A stretch of 64,000 bases of DNA. Origin: Marinilabilia rubra (GTDB lineage: Bacteria; Bacteroidota; Bacteroidia; Bacteroidales; Marinilabiliaceae). The position numbers were made by a program, and so were the translations under genes. Each line of letters starts with the position of its first letter. The first letter of the stretch is position 1. Below the pieces are notes generated by a model that made no database searches, was not told the origin of the DNA, and saw only the letters and a list, made by a program, of their open reading frames with translations. Location: assembly GCF_003121985.1 (NCBI RefSeq), contig NZ_QEWP01000009.1, positions 1 through 64,000 on the forward strand, read 5' to 3'. Positions 9,055 through 18,582 of the stretch are shown in pieces.

Positions 9055-10139
9055 TTAAGCACCTCAGAATAAACCGATTCGAATGCTGATACCATCTGGT
9101 CAATGGAATAATTATTATTCACAAACTCCTTTCCCGCTGTCCCCATTTTCATCGACAATTCAGAATTCTCCAACAGGTCATCAATTTTTTCATGCATAGA
9201 ATGATAATCATTTGAAGGTACCAGAAAACCATTAACCCCCTCTTCAATTACCTCATTCACACCATATACATCTGTGGCAACAACAGGTTTCCCCAAAAGC
9301 ATATATTCCAGAAGACTGTTTGAAGTGCCCTCTCCGAAAGAAGCAAGCACCCCGACATCAAAAAGAGATACCACTTCTTCAACATTTCTGATTTTACCTG
9401 TGAAAATAAAATGATTATTCAACCCTGAAGGTATCAGTTTTTGTATTTCCTCTTTATCGGGACCATCGCCGACAATAAAAAACGTGACATCGTTTCTTTC
9501 TGAAAGTAATTCCAGAGCCGCTTTGACATACATTGGAAAATTCTTTCGCCAGTCAATAGTGGCTACCATCCCTACTACTTTCTGACGCACATTCAATCCA
9601 TAGAATTTCCGGATTTCATCTTTGTCTTTTAAGTCCACCAACCGGTCAAGATTAATTCCGTTCCGAATCAATCTCTTTTTATCGTCAGGTACTTTGTATA
9701 CATCTAATCCTATTTGGGAATTGGCAATAATGACATCCGAAAATGGGAAAGTCCATTTTGTGCGAAACCATTCCCGTGACAAAAATTTAAGTCTGGAATT
9801 GGCGATCATGCCGTTGACAAAAGGTTTTCGGGATGTAAGTACGTAAGGTAAAGATACCATTGAGGGCAAACCACCCCATGAATGAACAATATCGGGATTA
9901 AATCCCCGGGCAATCCTCAGAAAAGAAAAGAAAACCCGTGGATCCAGGCGAAAGCCCCGCTTCAAATAATGAACTTTAACTCCCTTTAATTCTGAAGCTT
10001 CCTCATAATGCATATTGTCCTTCAATACCAAAACAAGAATCGAGTACTCTCTTTTGGCAGACAAGATCCGCAACAACTCAATCATTCGTCGCTGTTTGCC
10101 ACCATCCCTCAAACTTTCTATGATCATCAATAACTTCAT
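9051..10139 (-). CDS. Glycosyltransferase, GT4 family
   Basis: 362 aa. It begins MKLLMIIESLRDGGKQRRM, where the GGKQRR loop replaces the commoner GGAE. The C-terminal donor domain has GVLASFGEGTSNSLLEYML, the E-x7-E motif. It is cytoplasmic, and its stop overlaps the start of the GINT1-like gene by 4 bp. A gap of 50 bp separates it from the upstream glycosyltransferase. It is part of the assembly line for the lipid-linked repeat unit; the donor sugar is unknown. Confidence 0.88.
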   Translation of the reverse strand: MKLLMIIESLRDGGKQRRMIELLRILSAKREYSILVLVLKDNMHYEEASELKGVKVHYLKRGFRLDPRVFFSFLRIARGFNPDIVHSWGGLPSMVSLPYVLTSRKPFVNGMIANSRLKFLSREWFRTKWTFPFSDVIIANSQIGLDVYKVPDDKKRLIRNGINLDRLVDLKDKDEIRKFYGLNVRQKVVGMVATIDWRKNFPMYVKAALELLSERNDVTFFIVGDGPDKEEIQKLIPSGLNNHFIFTGKIRNVEEVVSLFDVGVLASFGEGTSNSLLEYMLLGKPVVATDVYGVNEVIEEGVNGFLVPSNDYHSMHEKIDDLLENSELSMKMGTAGKEFVNNNYSIDQMVSAFESVYSEVLK

Positions 10140-10189
10140 GTATCCAAAACCAGATTTTACAAAGTGAATAAAAGAAACTGTTAAAGAGT

Positions 10190-11317
10190 TCAGCTAATTC
10201 GACCGGACAACCAGTCAAATATTAAAGACGCCCTCTTTTTCCAGGTGTAATAATTGATAAATTCCTGATAAGCTTTGTCAGCCATATTCTCTCTCTTATC
10301 TTTATCCTGCTTCAGATCTTTTACGGCTCTCACCCAGGCTGACGAATCGCCCGATGGAACCATCATGGCCGTTTCTTCACTTAATACTTCTTTTAGAACA
10401 GGCATGTCGCTCACGATAATTGGCTTTCGGGCCGACATGTATTCAAAAATTTTCAAAGGTGACATGTAAGAACTCGTGGAAAAAGCCTGCTTAGCAGATA
10501 CAAAAACATCGGGCTGATAAGGAGCCAACAAAACATCACACGCGTTTCGAAACTGATGCACCTCGGAAGGTGAAACAAATCCGTAAAACATCAGATTCTG
10601 CGGAATATGACCATTATGATTCACCTGATTCTTTTCACCTCCAAAAATATGAAAACCTGTTTCCGGCATCCTTTCAGCCATTTCAATAATTACATCCACT
10701 CCTCTACCTGCGAATACACTGCCAAAATAACCTGCATTAAAAGCATAACCTCCTGTCAACTCACCCAAATAATTAAGTGACTTTTCATCTGCTCCATCAT
10801 GGGCAACAAAGATGTTTTTTTCGGCAATACCTTTTTCTACATACATCTTTTTCAAAGCCTCAGAGATTACAACCAAGCCAAGGAAAGAAGATTTCTGAAT
10901 GAGTTTTTTAAAAAAGTATTGGGCATAACCCTTTTTCTTTTGGAATAAAAAGGTGTGTGCTTCGAAAGCAGTTTTGCCCGCCACTAAAGACATAAAATAG
11001 GCAGACACAACAGATCTTGTATATGCAATGGAAGGCTTGAATCGTAAAACCTGAAAAAATGCAGTTATAGCCAGCCAAAACGCTGCGATTCTTCCGGTTC
11101 CGGGAGCATTCACCAATTTGACATCCATGTCTCCATCGATCCCATAATAATCCAACAAAGAAGATTTGTTTTTAAAGGTGGGTGACCGAAACGCTAACAA
11201 ACGAACCTGAATACCCTGATTCGCGAATGCCTTACACATTCTCATAACATGGATACTACTGGCTTTTTGACCAGGTAAATGCACTTCAGCTGCATATAGT
11301 AATTTGGGTTGCTTCAT
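10190..11317 (-). CDS. Glycosyltransferase, GT4 family
   Basis: 375 aa, GT-B fold. It begins KLLYAAEVHLPGQKASSIHV; the acceptor domain is N-terminal, and the donor domain contains the KIFEYMSARKPIIVSDMPVL segment, where the usual second Glu of E-x7-E is retained (FEYMSA). Only one base separates it from the asparagine-synthase-like gene upstream. It should be a cytoplasmic sugar transferase of the locus; the substrate is unknown. Confidence 0.86.
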   Translation of the reverse strand: MKQPKLLYAAEVHLPGQKASSIHVMRMCKAFANQGIQVRLLAFRSPTFKNKSSLLDYYGIDGDMDVKLVNAPGTGRIAAFWLAITAFFQVLRFKPSIAYTRSVVSAYFMSLVAGKTAFEAHTFLFQKKKGYAQYFFKKLIQKSSFLGLVVISEALKKMYVEKGIAEKNIFVAHDGADEKSLNYLGELTGGYAFNAGYFGSVFAGRGVDVIIEMAERMPETGFHIFGGEKNQVNHNGHIPQNLMFYGFVSPSEVHQFRNACDVLLAPYQPDVFVSAKQAFSTSSYMSPLKIFEYMSARKPIIVSDMPVLKEVLSEETAMMVPSGDSSAWVRAVKDLKQDKDKRENMADKAYQEFINYYTWKKRASLIFDWLSGRIS

Positions 11318-11318
11318 A

Positions 11319-12545
11319 TCACAATGTTTTACCGGCTTTCAAATGAATTTCTAAAGAAAAAAGTCCCTGAATAAGTTGAGTATGATCCATCACTCTTCTT
11401 TGATGTTCCTCCCATATTTTTAAGGGACTAAAATCATCCAGAATTTGACGTCTCTGCAGATCAACCAATTGCCCTTTTACCATGGTTTTCAGCTCAGGAT
11501 CATCTATGAACCGGTTTGAAAGATCAAAATAGTTTATGTTGGGATCTTTTTTCAACCCCATTTTATGTCTTAATTTCAGCCACTTTTTTCTCATTTTTGG
11601 CTTCCACTCCGCCACCCCAAGAGGATATCCCATCATACCCTTTACCGGCAAATCAAACAAAGATGGTTTCCACCACATTAGAAACTCATAGAAAAATTTT
11701 TGATTCCTTTTTTGCTCGGCGGTTAAGCCCAAAAAGAATTTAATCAACGCGGGATCATTAAACGGAGCTCTGTGTTCAAACCCATTAAGCATAACATGAG
11801 GAGCCACATATTTGTCCTGGCGGTTCATCATATCCAAAGGCTCTTCAAAAGTCAGAAAGCCATGATCCGGAGAGGCATATCTTAAGCATTCACTGGCATA
11901 TTGTCTTGAATCACTTAAATAAAAATTGTCATCCCCTTTTAAAAATTGATTTTTCACGAAAAACCGCTCCCTTGCCTCATCCAAAGATTTGGTCAGCTCC
12001 CCTCCAATATGGCTCCCGGCAATAACATCGCCCAAAAAACCAGACCAATGAACCGCTTCCTTAAACTCACGTTCGACAAAACCTAGCGGGGCATGAAAGA
12101 ACATATGAGTTTGATGATCCATTCTTTTTGAAACTTCAATCAACTCGTTTACCGAAAACCGGTATTTATTCAGATCAATCCTTATATTTTCGACCCCTAT
12201 CTCACGTGCAACCTGTCCTCCAATTTCATAGTCATAGGAACCAGGTGATCCATAGGTATAGGTCATGATATTAGAAGCCTCGGTAAATTGAAGCAGCCCA
12301 CCCAGAATAGCTCTGCTATCGCATCCTCCGCTCAGGGGAACGACACAAATCTGACCTGGAGCAAACCCCTGGTCAAAAGCTTTTAGAAGCTTCTGCCTTA
12401 CAGTCATAAAAAGTTCTGTCTGAGATACACCTTTCTGGTCGAGAGGCTCTATCTTATCCGGAAAATTAATGGTTTGTTTCGGATAATCGATAAAATACCC
12501 CATCTCCAGGAAGGAAGATATTTTAGGATTTTGTATCATAATCAA
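11319..12545 (-). CDS. Asparagine-synthase-like ATP-pyrophosphatase, no glutaminase domain
   Basis: 408 aa. A PP-loop SGGCDS at residues 72-77 marks the AMP-forming synthetase domain of AsnB-type enzymes. Only about 70 residues precede it, so the N-terminal glutamine amidotransferase domain with its catalytic Cys2 is missing. It therefore cannot take ammonia from glutamine by itself. AsnB-like proteins in surface-polysaccharide loci have been proposed to amidate uronic acids. The start overlaps the stop of the upstream ATP-grasp gene as ATGA (12542-12545). The second asparagine-synthase-like protein at 23400 may be functionally related. The exact substrate is unknown. Confidence 0.75.
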   Translation of the reverse strand: MIMIQNPKISSFLEMGYFIDYPKQTINFPDKIEPLDQKGVSQTELFMTVRQKLLKAFDQGFAPGQICVVPLSGGCDSRAILGGLLQFTEASNIMTYTYGSPGSYDYEIGGQVAREIGVENIRIDLNKYRFSVNELIEVSKRMDHQTHMFFHAPLGFVEREFKEAVHWSGFLGDVIAGSHIGGELTKSLDEARERFFVKNQFLKGDDNFYLSDSRQYASECLRYASPDHGFLTFEEPLDMMNRQDKYVAPHVMLNGFEHRAPFNDPALIKFFLGLTAEQKRNQKFFYEFLMWWKPSLFDLPVKGMMGYPLGVAEWKPKMRKKWLKLRHKMGLKKDPNINYFDLSNRFIDDPELKTMVKGQLVDLQRRQILDDFSPLKIWEEHQRRVMDHTQLIQGLFSLEIHLKAGKTL

Positions 12546-13729
12546 TGAATTGTATATCTAAATCCTTTTTTGTGCTTTTCACAATAGTCAATAACCTCAT
12601 CGGTAAACTCCCGAAATAACGGGCCATTGCTTCGCTGGATAGATTCTACACCAATATCGATGTTATTAATTTCAATGAGTCGCACCTGATCATTTTCATC
12701 AACACAGAAATCAAACCCCAGAAAACGACTGTAAAACTGAGTGGCTGCGACTTCTTTGGCTCTCTTCTGCACTTCATCAAACATATAAACATCAAGCCCA
12801 TTGCTCAAATCAACGTCTCTTACTTTACTAAAAACCTCGCCTGCCGAACTATTGGCACATTTCTTAAACTTCCCTTCATGTGTAATGCCAATGGCTTTTC
12901 CGCCCCCGGACATATTATCCACCAAAGAGCCCTCCTTTCCAACTCTGAGCATGGCATGAAGCACATGTATTACATCGTCTTTAACCGAACGATAGGTATA
13001 AACCCGCATGGTATTTAATGACGAAGGATTGAACCTTGCATAAAAGGGATGCTGCTGAACGAAACGCTGAATCAGAAAATTATCGCCTACATTTTTTTCG
13101 AGCCAGTCGTTATCAACTATCTGCCCCCTTAAGAAAAGTTTTCCGTTTTCACTTTTTAGCAAATATATTTTCTTTCCTCCCCGGGAATCGATGGCCGGTT
13201 TTAAAATAAATTTGGCTTCTTCAGTGGAAGCAAGATGAGTTATTTTTCCATCTACGTCTTCAACATGCTGATAATTCTGATCCAGATACTGACCGTGAAT
13301 CTTACGCAAAACTACGGCCGGTTGCAAAGAGGTATCAAACAGTTTTGCATACATATTCTTATCTGCAAAACTAATCGAGTAAGTATAATTATTAAGAATT
13401 GGTTCGATAATGTTGTAGAAAAGCGGGCTGGGAACAAAATCAGGGCTCTCAATTCCGGTAAATGAGGGATATATTTTAATAAAGGATTTGGGCACGGTTG
13501 ATTCCAGACGCTTCCATTTCGACCTATATTCATTTTCTACTTTTTTATCTACTACTCTAATCGATGGCTTCATCGTTAAAAGAGTTCGCAGAGCTACCAA
13601 CTTGATATCCATATTGTGGTGATGGTATGAACATCTTCTGAGAATCTTCTTTAACCCCCTATAACCGTAGCCATAGTAATGACGATAACTCTTCAGTATT
13701 TCGTATTTTATCTTTTTTATCATCAGCAA
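12542..13729 (-). CDS. Sugar-transfer-associated ATP-grasp protein (copy 1)
   Basis: 395 aa. The ATP-grasp features are KPAIDSRGGKKIYLL (nucleotide-binding strand and loop), the QQHPFYARFNPSSLNT block, SLVDNMSGGGKAIGI, and the metal-binding acid-Asn motif RLIEINNIDIG near the C-terminus. This matches the ATP-grasp family found in sugar-transfer gene clusters. Such enzymes activate a carboxylate with ATP and join it to an amine, so it could form an amide on a sugar or a peptide-like bond. It is a tandem paralogue of the next upstream gene (13761-14924), from which 31 bp separate it. Substrate unknown. Confidence 0.8.
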   Translation of the reverse strand: MLMIKKIKYEILKSYRHYYGYGYRGLKKILRRCSYHHHNMDIKLVALRTLLTMKPSIRVVDKKVENEYRSKWKRLESTVPKSFIKIYPSFTGIESPDFVPSPLFYNIIEPILNNYTYSISFADKNMYAKLFDTSLQPAVVLRKIHGQYLDQNYQHVEDVDGKITHLASTEEAKFILKPAIDSRGGKKIYLLKSENGKLFLRGQIVDNDWLEKNVGDNFLIQRFVQQHPFYARFNPSSLNTMRVYTYRSVKDDVIHVLHAMLRVGKEGSLVDNMSGGGKAIGITHEGKFKKCANSSAGEVFSKVRDVDLSNGLDVYMFDEVQKRAKEVAATQFYSRFLGFDFCVDENDQVRLIEINNIDIGVESIQRSNGPLFREFTDEVIDYCEKHKKGFRYTIH

Positions 13730-13760
13730 ACAAATTATTAGTGAAAACAGCTAATTCGGT

Positions 13761-14924
13761 TCAGACGCGCAGTATATCCTCTTTCTTATGAGATTTACAA
13801 TACTCTATCACCTCCTCAGTGTAATCACCAAACAGAGGAATTCCGAATATTTGGATAGCTATGCCGGCGTCGTAGTTGTTCAATTCAATCACCCTGGGCT
13901 TTCCATTCTTATCCAGGTTGGTGTCAAAAGCAATTAAACGGTTGTAAGGAACTTTTTCAGCAACCTTCACCGCTAATGCTTTCATATCATCCAAACCGGG
14001 GGCTTTCCCTAATTCACTGAATTTAACTTCAGGCTCAAGGGGAAAAGATAAGAACCTTTTCATTTGGGAATTAAAGCCGTACCTCACAATGCCATCGCTA
14101 TCTATGTAAACCGGCATCCCCCCGGCTTTTACATTGTCTACTACACTTCCCTTGCCCCCAATTCGCATTACCGAATGCATAACTCTTGGTTTTTCATCTT
14201 TGGGAGATCGATAAACGTAGAGTCTGATAGTATTGAACGAAGATGGGTTAAAACGGCTGTAAAAAGGATGCTGTTCCACATATTCCTGAACCACATAATT
14301 ATTACCGTAAAACCTCTGTAAAACAGAGAGGTTTAAATCCAGTTCGTCGTTCAGACATTGCCATTTCCCATTTCTATCTCGTTCAAAAACCGCTATTTTT
14401 TTGCCTCCACTTGAATCAACTGCGGGTTTTACCAATATCTTTTGTTGCTCTTTCAGGCTCTCATTTAAAAATTGCTCCGGCTCTTTTACCGGATGTCCTT
14501 TAAAGTCATAAAAAATGCCATTGAGATTTCTGAAAAGCGACAAAGGCTCGTTGTCAATATCAAACATCCGGGCATAATTTCCTTTTTGAGCATACCCCCA
14601 TGCCATCAGTCGATTATTGATGGTGGCATTGATGGTATTAAAATAAACTCCAATGGGAACAAAATCAGGTCGCTGAACCCCACTTAAAGAGTAGTACAAA
14701 TCCATTTCTGTGCGAGGAAGCCTGAAGGATTCACTCCACCCCAGCCACATCTTTCTATGCTGGCGAAGAACTTCATTATCCACCCTGAGCTTCTTTTCCA
14801 ACTTACTGTAATCCTCCCTGAACTCTTCATTAATTTCAAGATCGCGCCTCAGATAAAAAAGCTTGGAGGCCAAGGTTCTTGTTACCTTATATGCCAAACT
14901 AACGGGTTTCGAAAGATTAACCAT
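13761..14924 (-). CDS. Sugar-transfer-associated ATP-grasp protein (copy 2)
   Basis: 387 aa, a paralogue of 12542-13729 with the same ordered motifs: KPAVDSSGGKKIAVF, QEYVEQHPFYSRFNPSSFNT, SVVDNVKAGGMPVYI and RVIELNNYDAG. It is cytoplasmic. The divergence between the two copies is large, so they probably differ in substrate rather than being a recent duplication. A 78-bp gap separates it from the upstream GT2 gene. Together with the AsnB-like protein it makes three consecutive enzymes of carboxylate-amine ligase type in one operon, which suggests an amidated or aminoacylated polysaccharide (inference). Confidence 0.8.
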   Translation of the reverse strand: MVNLSKPVSLAYKVTRTLASKLFYLRRDLEINEEFREDYSKLEKKLRVDNEVLRQHRKMWLGWSESFRLPRTEMDLYYSLSGVQRPDFVPIGVYFNTINATINNRLMAWGYAQKGNYARMFDIDNEPLSLFRNLNGIFYDFKGHPVKEPEQFLNESLKEQQKILVKPAVDSSGGKKIAVFERDRNGKWQCLNDELDLNLSVLQRFYGNNYVVQEYVEQHPFYSRFNPSSFNTIRLYVYRSPKDEKPRVMHSVMRIGGKGSVVDNVKAGGMPVYIDSDGIVRYGFNSQMKRFLSFPLEPEVKFSELGKAPGLDDMKALAVKVAEKVPYNRLIAFDTNLDKNGKPRVIELNNYDAGIAIQIFGIPLFGDYTEEVIEYCKSHKKEDILRV

Positions 14925-15002
14925 ACCCCTTGATTTTAGTTAGATTAAAAAGAATTGCTATTGAAAACACAGGTTGGGGAGGATTAATTCCAAATAAACG
15001 AT

Positions 15003-15836
15003 TCAGGTATTAGCGATTAAATCTCTGATTTCTTCTCTCATTAACCTTCGTTTTTTCTTATTTCTTTCATAGGCCTGCCTTACCAGGTTGATATATCTAC
15101 TTAAACGTCTGAAGAAACGAATTCTTGAAAGTGTTGATGAATATTGCTTCCTCAGGTATTTAATTTCTTTAATGGCCTTATCAGACTTAGTTTTTCCCAA
15201 GCCATACACAGATTTCGATTCTTCATGATCGCGGTAAGCAGCAATAAAGAAAGGGATATGCAAGAATGAAGTTTCTCTCATAAATCGCATCCATAAATCA
15301 GCATCCATGGCAAAATGAAGAGACTCGTTGAGGCCATTTACTTTTTTCCAGAGCTTCCCGGTAAAAAAAGTGGCTTCCTGAGGAATACGAAAATTGAAAG
15401 CGGCCAAAGTACGGTTCACCGAGACCGGTTCAAACGCATCAATAATGCGTCCTTTGCCGTCAATGACGATCCTGTCGCCATAGACCACCTCATTTTGGGG
15501 ATATTTCTGCATGTAATGAACCGCAATTTTAACCGCATCCGGGTACAAAATATCATCTGAATTCAGCCAGTTATAGATATCCCCGGTTGCATGTTTAAAT
15601 CCCTTATTAATGGCATCACTCTGACCATTATCGGGCTCACTCACCCACCAGGCAAGCTTATCTTCGTATTTTTTGATGATATCAACACTGCCATCTGTCG
15701 AACCTCCATCCACAATAATGTATTCTATATTGGGGTATGTCTGGTTTAAGACAGATTGTATTGTATCCTCAAGGAAGTCTGCCTGATTGTAAGAAGGCGT
15801 AACAATTGTTACTTTAGGTAAATCTGTTTTACTCAT
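15003..15836 (-). CDS. Glycosyltransferase, GT2 family (GT-A fold)
   Basis: 277 aa. Typical GT2 start VTIVTPSYNQADFLEDTIQS, the first Asp in IIVDGGSTDGS, and the metal-binding motif NWLNSDD at about residue 92. Soluble, with a basic C-terminus (RNKKKRRLM) that could associate with the membrane. It overlaps the upstream GT4 gene by 8 bp. It is the only inverting GT-A enzyme in this cluster; the other glycosyltransferases are GT-B. The donor sugar is unknown. Confidence 0.9.
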   Translation of the reverse strand: MSKTDLPKVTIVTPSYNQADFLEDTIQSVLNQTYPNIEYIIVDGGSTDGSVDIIKKYEDKLAWWVSEPDNGQSDAINKGFKHATGDIYNWLNSDDILYPDAVKIAVHYMQKYPQNEVVYGDRIVIDGKGRIIDAFEPVSVNRTLAAFNFRIPQEATFFTGKLWKKVNGLNESLHFAMDADLWMRFMRETSFLHIPFFIAAYRDHEESKSVYGLGKTKSDKAIKEIKYLRKQYSSTLSRIRFFRRLSRYINLVRQAYERNKKKRRLMREEIRDLIANT

Positions 15837-17136
15837 AGTCTTTCTTCAATATTGATTGAAAAATTTGGTTTAATCTGTTCCCTACTACTTCTCTTGAAAA
15901 ATGATCCTCAATTTTCTTGCGGGCAGATTTCTGCATTCTCTGATATTTCTCTTCCGGCATTTTCACCATTTCTTCAAGAGAATCTGCTAAAAGATTCGTA
16001 TCTGTTTCATCCACCAGAAATCCATTGGATTGATGATCGATCATATCAGAAATGCCTCCAATATCAAATGCTACAACGGGTGTTCCGCAGCCCAGGGATT
16101 CAAGTACCGTATTGGGAAGATTGTCTTCCAACGATGGCAGAACAAAGGCTGTACTTGCTGCGTAATATTTGGCCAAATCTTCTTTTTCGCTCACAAAGCC
16201 AAGATTTATAACTCTGAAGGGAACGGACTCTAAAGCGGGAGATTCTTTGGCTCCAAATACCAAAAAGACCAGATCATCAGCCGGCACTCTGTTTTCCAGC
16301 TTTTTGAGGGCATCCACCAATAGATGGGCGCCTTTTCGGGTATCGTGCATAGAGTTTACGGCACCAAACAGCAAGACCTTTTGGTGTGACTTTATGCCCA
16401 GACTCTCCCGAAAAGTCTCACTGTCCATGGGTTTAAAAATGTCCAGTTCAATACTGTAAGGACATACTTCAACACGTTTTTTACCAAACAGTTTACTCTC
16501 TTTCACCTTTCGAGCCATCCAGTTACTGGGACAAAGAATGGTTATGTCTTTATCGGCCCAGTTTTTATATTTCTGCATCCACAAATATCGACTCCAGTCC
16601 TGATCATGCGAATATTTAAGTTTCGGACAATTGCCACATCCTGTTTGAAAGCCGATGCAATCGCCAGGATAATGACAGCCTCCGGTTACAGCCCATAAAT
16701 CATGGAAAACCCAAACAACCGGGGCATTAAAGTCACCAATTTCTTTAACAGATAAAAAATCATCATTGATCCAGTTAAGACATAAAAGATCAGGCTTCAA
16801 TTTTTCTATTTTATTTTTAAAGAATCTGGGTTTAACAGAAACAGACCAATACCCCTCTCCGGGAATTTTTCTTCTTAAAGTTTTCTTTTTCTCACTTTTA
16901 AACAAGTATTTCACCAGTTTCTTCTTCAGAAAAGAACGCTTTAACTGCACAATACCATTACCCGGCTTTTGAACATGGGGACTGGCATAAATGGAGGTTC
17001 CACCAACACTTCTATAAGCATCGAAGTAGCGGTTGGCAGCAATAGCAGCACCTCCCTTTGTCTGATTTGTACTTAAGAAAACAACATTCATCCGTGTAAA
17101 AATTTTTTTTAAAGCTCCTGCGAAACCAGTATGCAA
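15829..17136 (-). CDS. Glycosyltransferase, GT4 family with Cys-rich insert
   Basis: 435 aa from the first start. Met16 (codon at 17089-17091) is the more likely start because the conserved GT4 N-terminus MNVVFLSTNQTKGGAAIAAN begins there. It contains the Cys/His-rich insert GGCHYPGDC and GCGNCP at about residues 165-185, a signature of one GT4 subgroup in exopolysaccharide loci that may bind metal. The E-x7-E block is SLEDNLPNTVLESL. It overlaps the GT2 gene by 8 bp. Cytoplasmic; specificity unknown. Confidence 0.88.
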   Translation of the reverse strand: MHTGFAGALKKIFTRMNVVFLSTNQTKGGAAIAANRYFDAYRSVGGTSIYASPHVQKPGNGIVQLKRSFLKKKLVKYLFKSEKKKTLRRKIPGEGYWSVSVKPRFFKNKIEKLKPDLLCLNWINDDFLSVKEIGDFNAPVVWVFHDLWAVTGGCHYPGDCIGFQTGCGNCPKLKYSHDQDWSRYLWMQKYKNWADKDITILCPSNWMARKVKESKLFGKKRVEVCPYSIELDIFKPMDSETFRESLGIKSHQKVLLFGAVNSMHDTRKGAHLLVDALKKLENRVPADDLVFLVFGAKESPALESVPFRVINLGFVSEKEDLAKYYAASTAFVLPSLEDNLPNTVLESLGCGTPVVAFDIGGISDMIDHQSNGFLVDETDTNLLADSLEEMVKMPEEKYQRMQKSARKKIEDHFSREVVGNRLNQIFQSILKKDYE

Positions 17137-17196
17137 GAACTTACAACAGTTCTTTGTGAATTAAACTTTAATATGCCCGTTTCATCAGAACTTATT

Positions 17197-18582
17197 TTAC
17201 TGGTTCCAGATTCCTCTGGCAGTTCCGTTAATAATCCTTTTATATTGAATGGGATGCAGTATTGCCCCAAATGAGAGACATACTATTGTTCCCAGGATAA
17301 CACCTGAAGATCCCATTTCAAGATTCTTGGCAAAAAATATAGACAATGGAATATTTATCACTGCAATAATTAATGACATGTACAATTGCATCCTTATTTT
17401 TCCCACCCCATTGATGAGATAAACAAAGACATTATTCCATGATTTGATCATGTAGAAAAACATCATCAAAACTGACAAACGGAGGGGGACTGAAACCATA
17501 TCACCAATCCAGATTTCATAAACCCAGCCTGAAAGAGACAGCATAATCAGACTACCAACGACTGAAAGTCCCCATAAAAACAACAATTGCTTAATAGATT
17601 TTCGTATCCAGCTATATTCCTTTTTGGTATATGCCTGAGTAAAAGCTGACCAAAAAGGTTCCAATACAATCAGGAAAAGCATTTCAACGATCCCAAAATA
17701 TTTCCGGGCCACATTGTAAGGAACAACATCCTCAGGCCCGGTTATCTGTGATATGATAATGTTGTCGGTTGAGAACATTATTATGACAGAAATCTGGACA
17801 ATAAAAAACTGAACACCAATAGATGCCAGGCTTTTAAATTTGTGCCAGTCGATAAACCTGAGCGAGGGCCGAATGTGACGGTAACGTTTGGAAAAGAGAA
17901 TTATCGAGGCTGCAATTTGAACCAACAGGACCGATCCACTCGATAAAACACCTATCATTACCAAATTTCCGTACATGATGCGATACTTCAGAGCCAGCCA
18001 TATTCCTATAAAGAAAATAACACTGGCTATTGAGCGAATTGCCTGACTCACTGCCGGTCGTTGGTCGGCTACCAAAATGGTGCTCACCAGCTTGAGAACA
18101 AACCGCATAGAGAAAAAGGAAAATACAATAAGCAGGGTGGCTGCTAACATACTCTTGTACGTATCGGGAACAGCTAATATCTTAGGCCAGTTTAGCACAA
18201 AAACACTCCCACCAAGCAATAAAAACATAATCAGGCTAATGATCCCAATAATGGCATAGGTTGAACTCACATAACTTCGGGCCAGCGAAATTTCATTCTT
18301 TGCAAGAGCTTCTGCCAGTTTGTTTCTTAATCCGGTTCCTAACCCAACATTAAAGAAGCTAAACCAGTTGATGATGCCACCCAATGTCAGCCAGACACCA
18401 TGAAGCTCTGTTCCCAGGAACTTCAATGTCAGTGGAAAACGCAGATAGCTAACCCCCACATCCACGCCTCTGAGTGCCAGAAGACCTAAGATATTTTTCT
18501 TAAGTCCTTCGCCTCTTTTGCTTCCGGACTTAAGAAAACGTTTTTTTAGTATATCAAGTAAGTTCTTTTTCTTTTGACTCAT
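17197..18582 (-). CDS. Wzx-type polysaccharide flippase
   Basis: 461 aa, with many hydrophobic segments (about 12 predicted) after a basic N-terminal tail. This is the layout of MATE/MVF-fold Wzx proteins that flip undecaprenyl-linked repeat units across the inner membrane. A family-like N-terminal stretch GLLALRGVDVGVSYLRFPLT follows the basic tail. It overlaps the polymerase gene upstream by 29 bp, which fits a coupled Wzx/Wzy pair. Confidence 0.85.
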   Translation of the reverse strand: MSQKKKNLLDILKKRFLKSGSKRGEGLKKNILGLLALRGVDVGVSYLRFPLTLKFLGTELHGVWLTLGGIINWFSFFNVGLGTGLRNKLAEALAKNEISLARSYVSSTYAIIGIISLIMFLLLGGSVFVLNWPKILAVPDTYKSMLAATLLIVFSFFSMRFVLKLVSTILVADQRPAVSQAIRSIASVIFFIGIWLALKYRIMYGNLVMIGVLSSGSVLLVQIAASIILFSKRYRHIRPSLRFIDWHKFKSLASIGVQFFIVQISVIIMFSTDNIIISQITGPEDVVPYNVARKYFGIVEMLFLIVLEPFWSAFTQAYTKKEYSWIRKSIKQLLFLWGLSVVGSLIMLSLSGWVYEIWIGDMVSVPLRLSVLMMFFYMIKSWNNVFVYLINGVGKIRMQLYMSLIIAVINIPLSIFFAKNLEMGSSGVILGTIVCLSFGAILHPIQYKRIINGTARGIWNQ

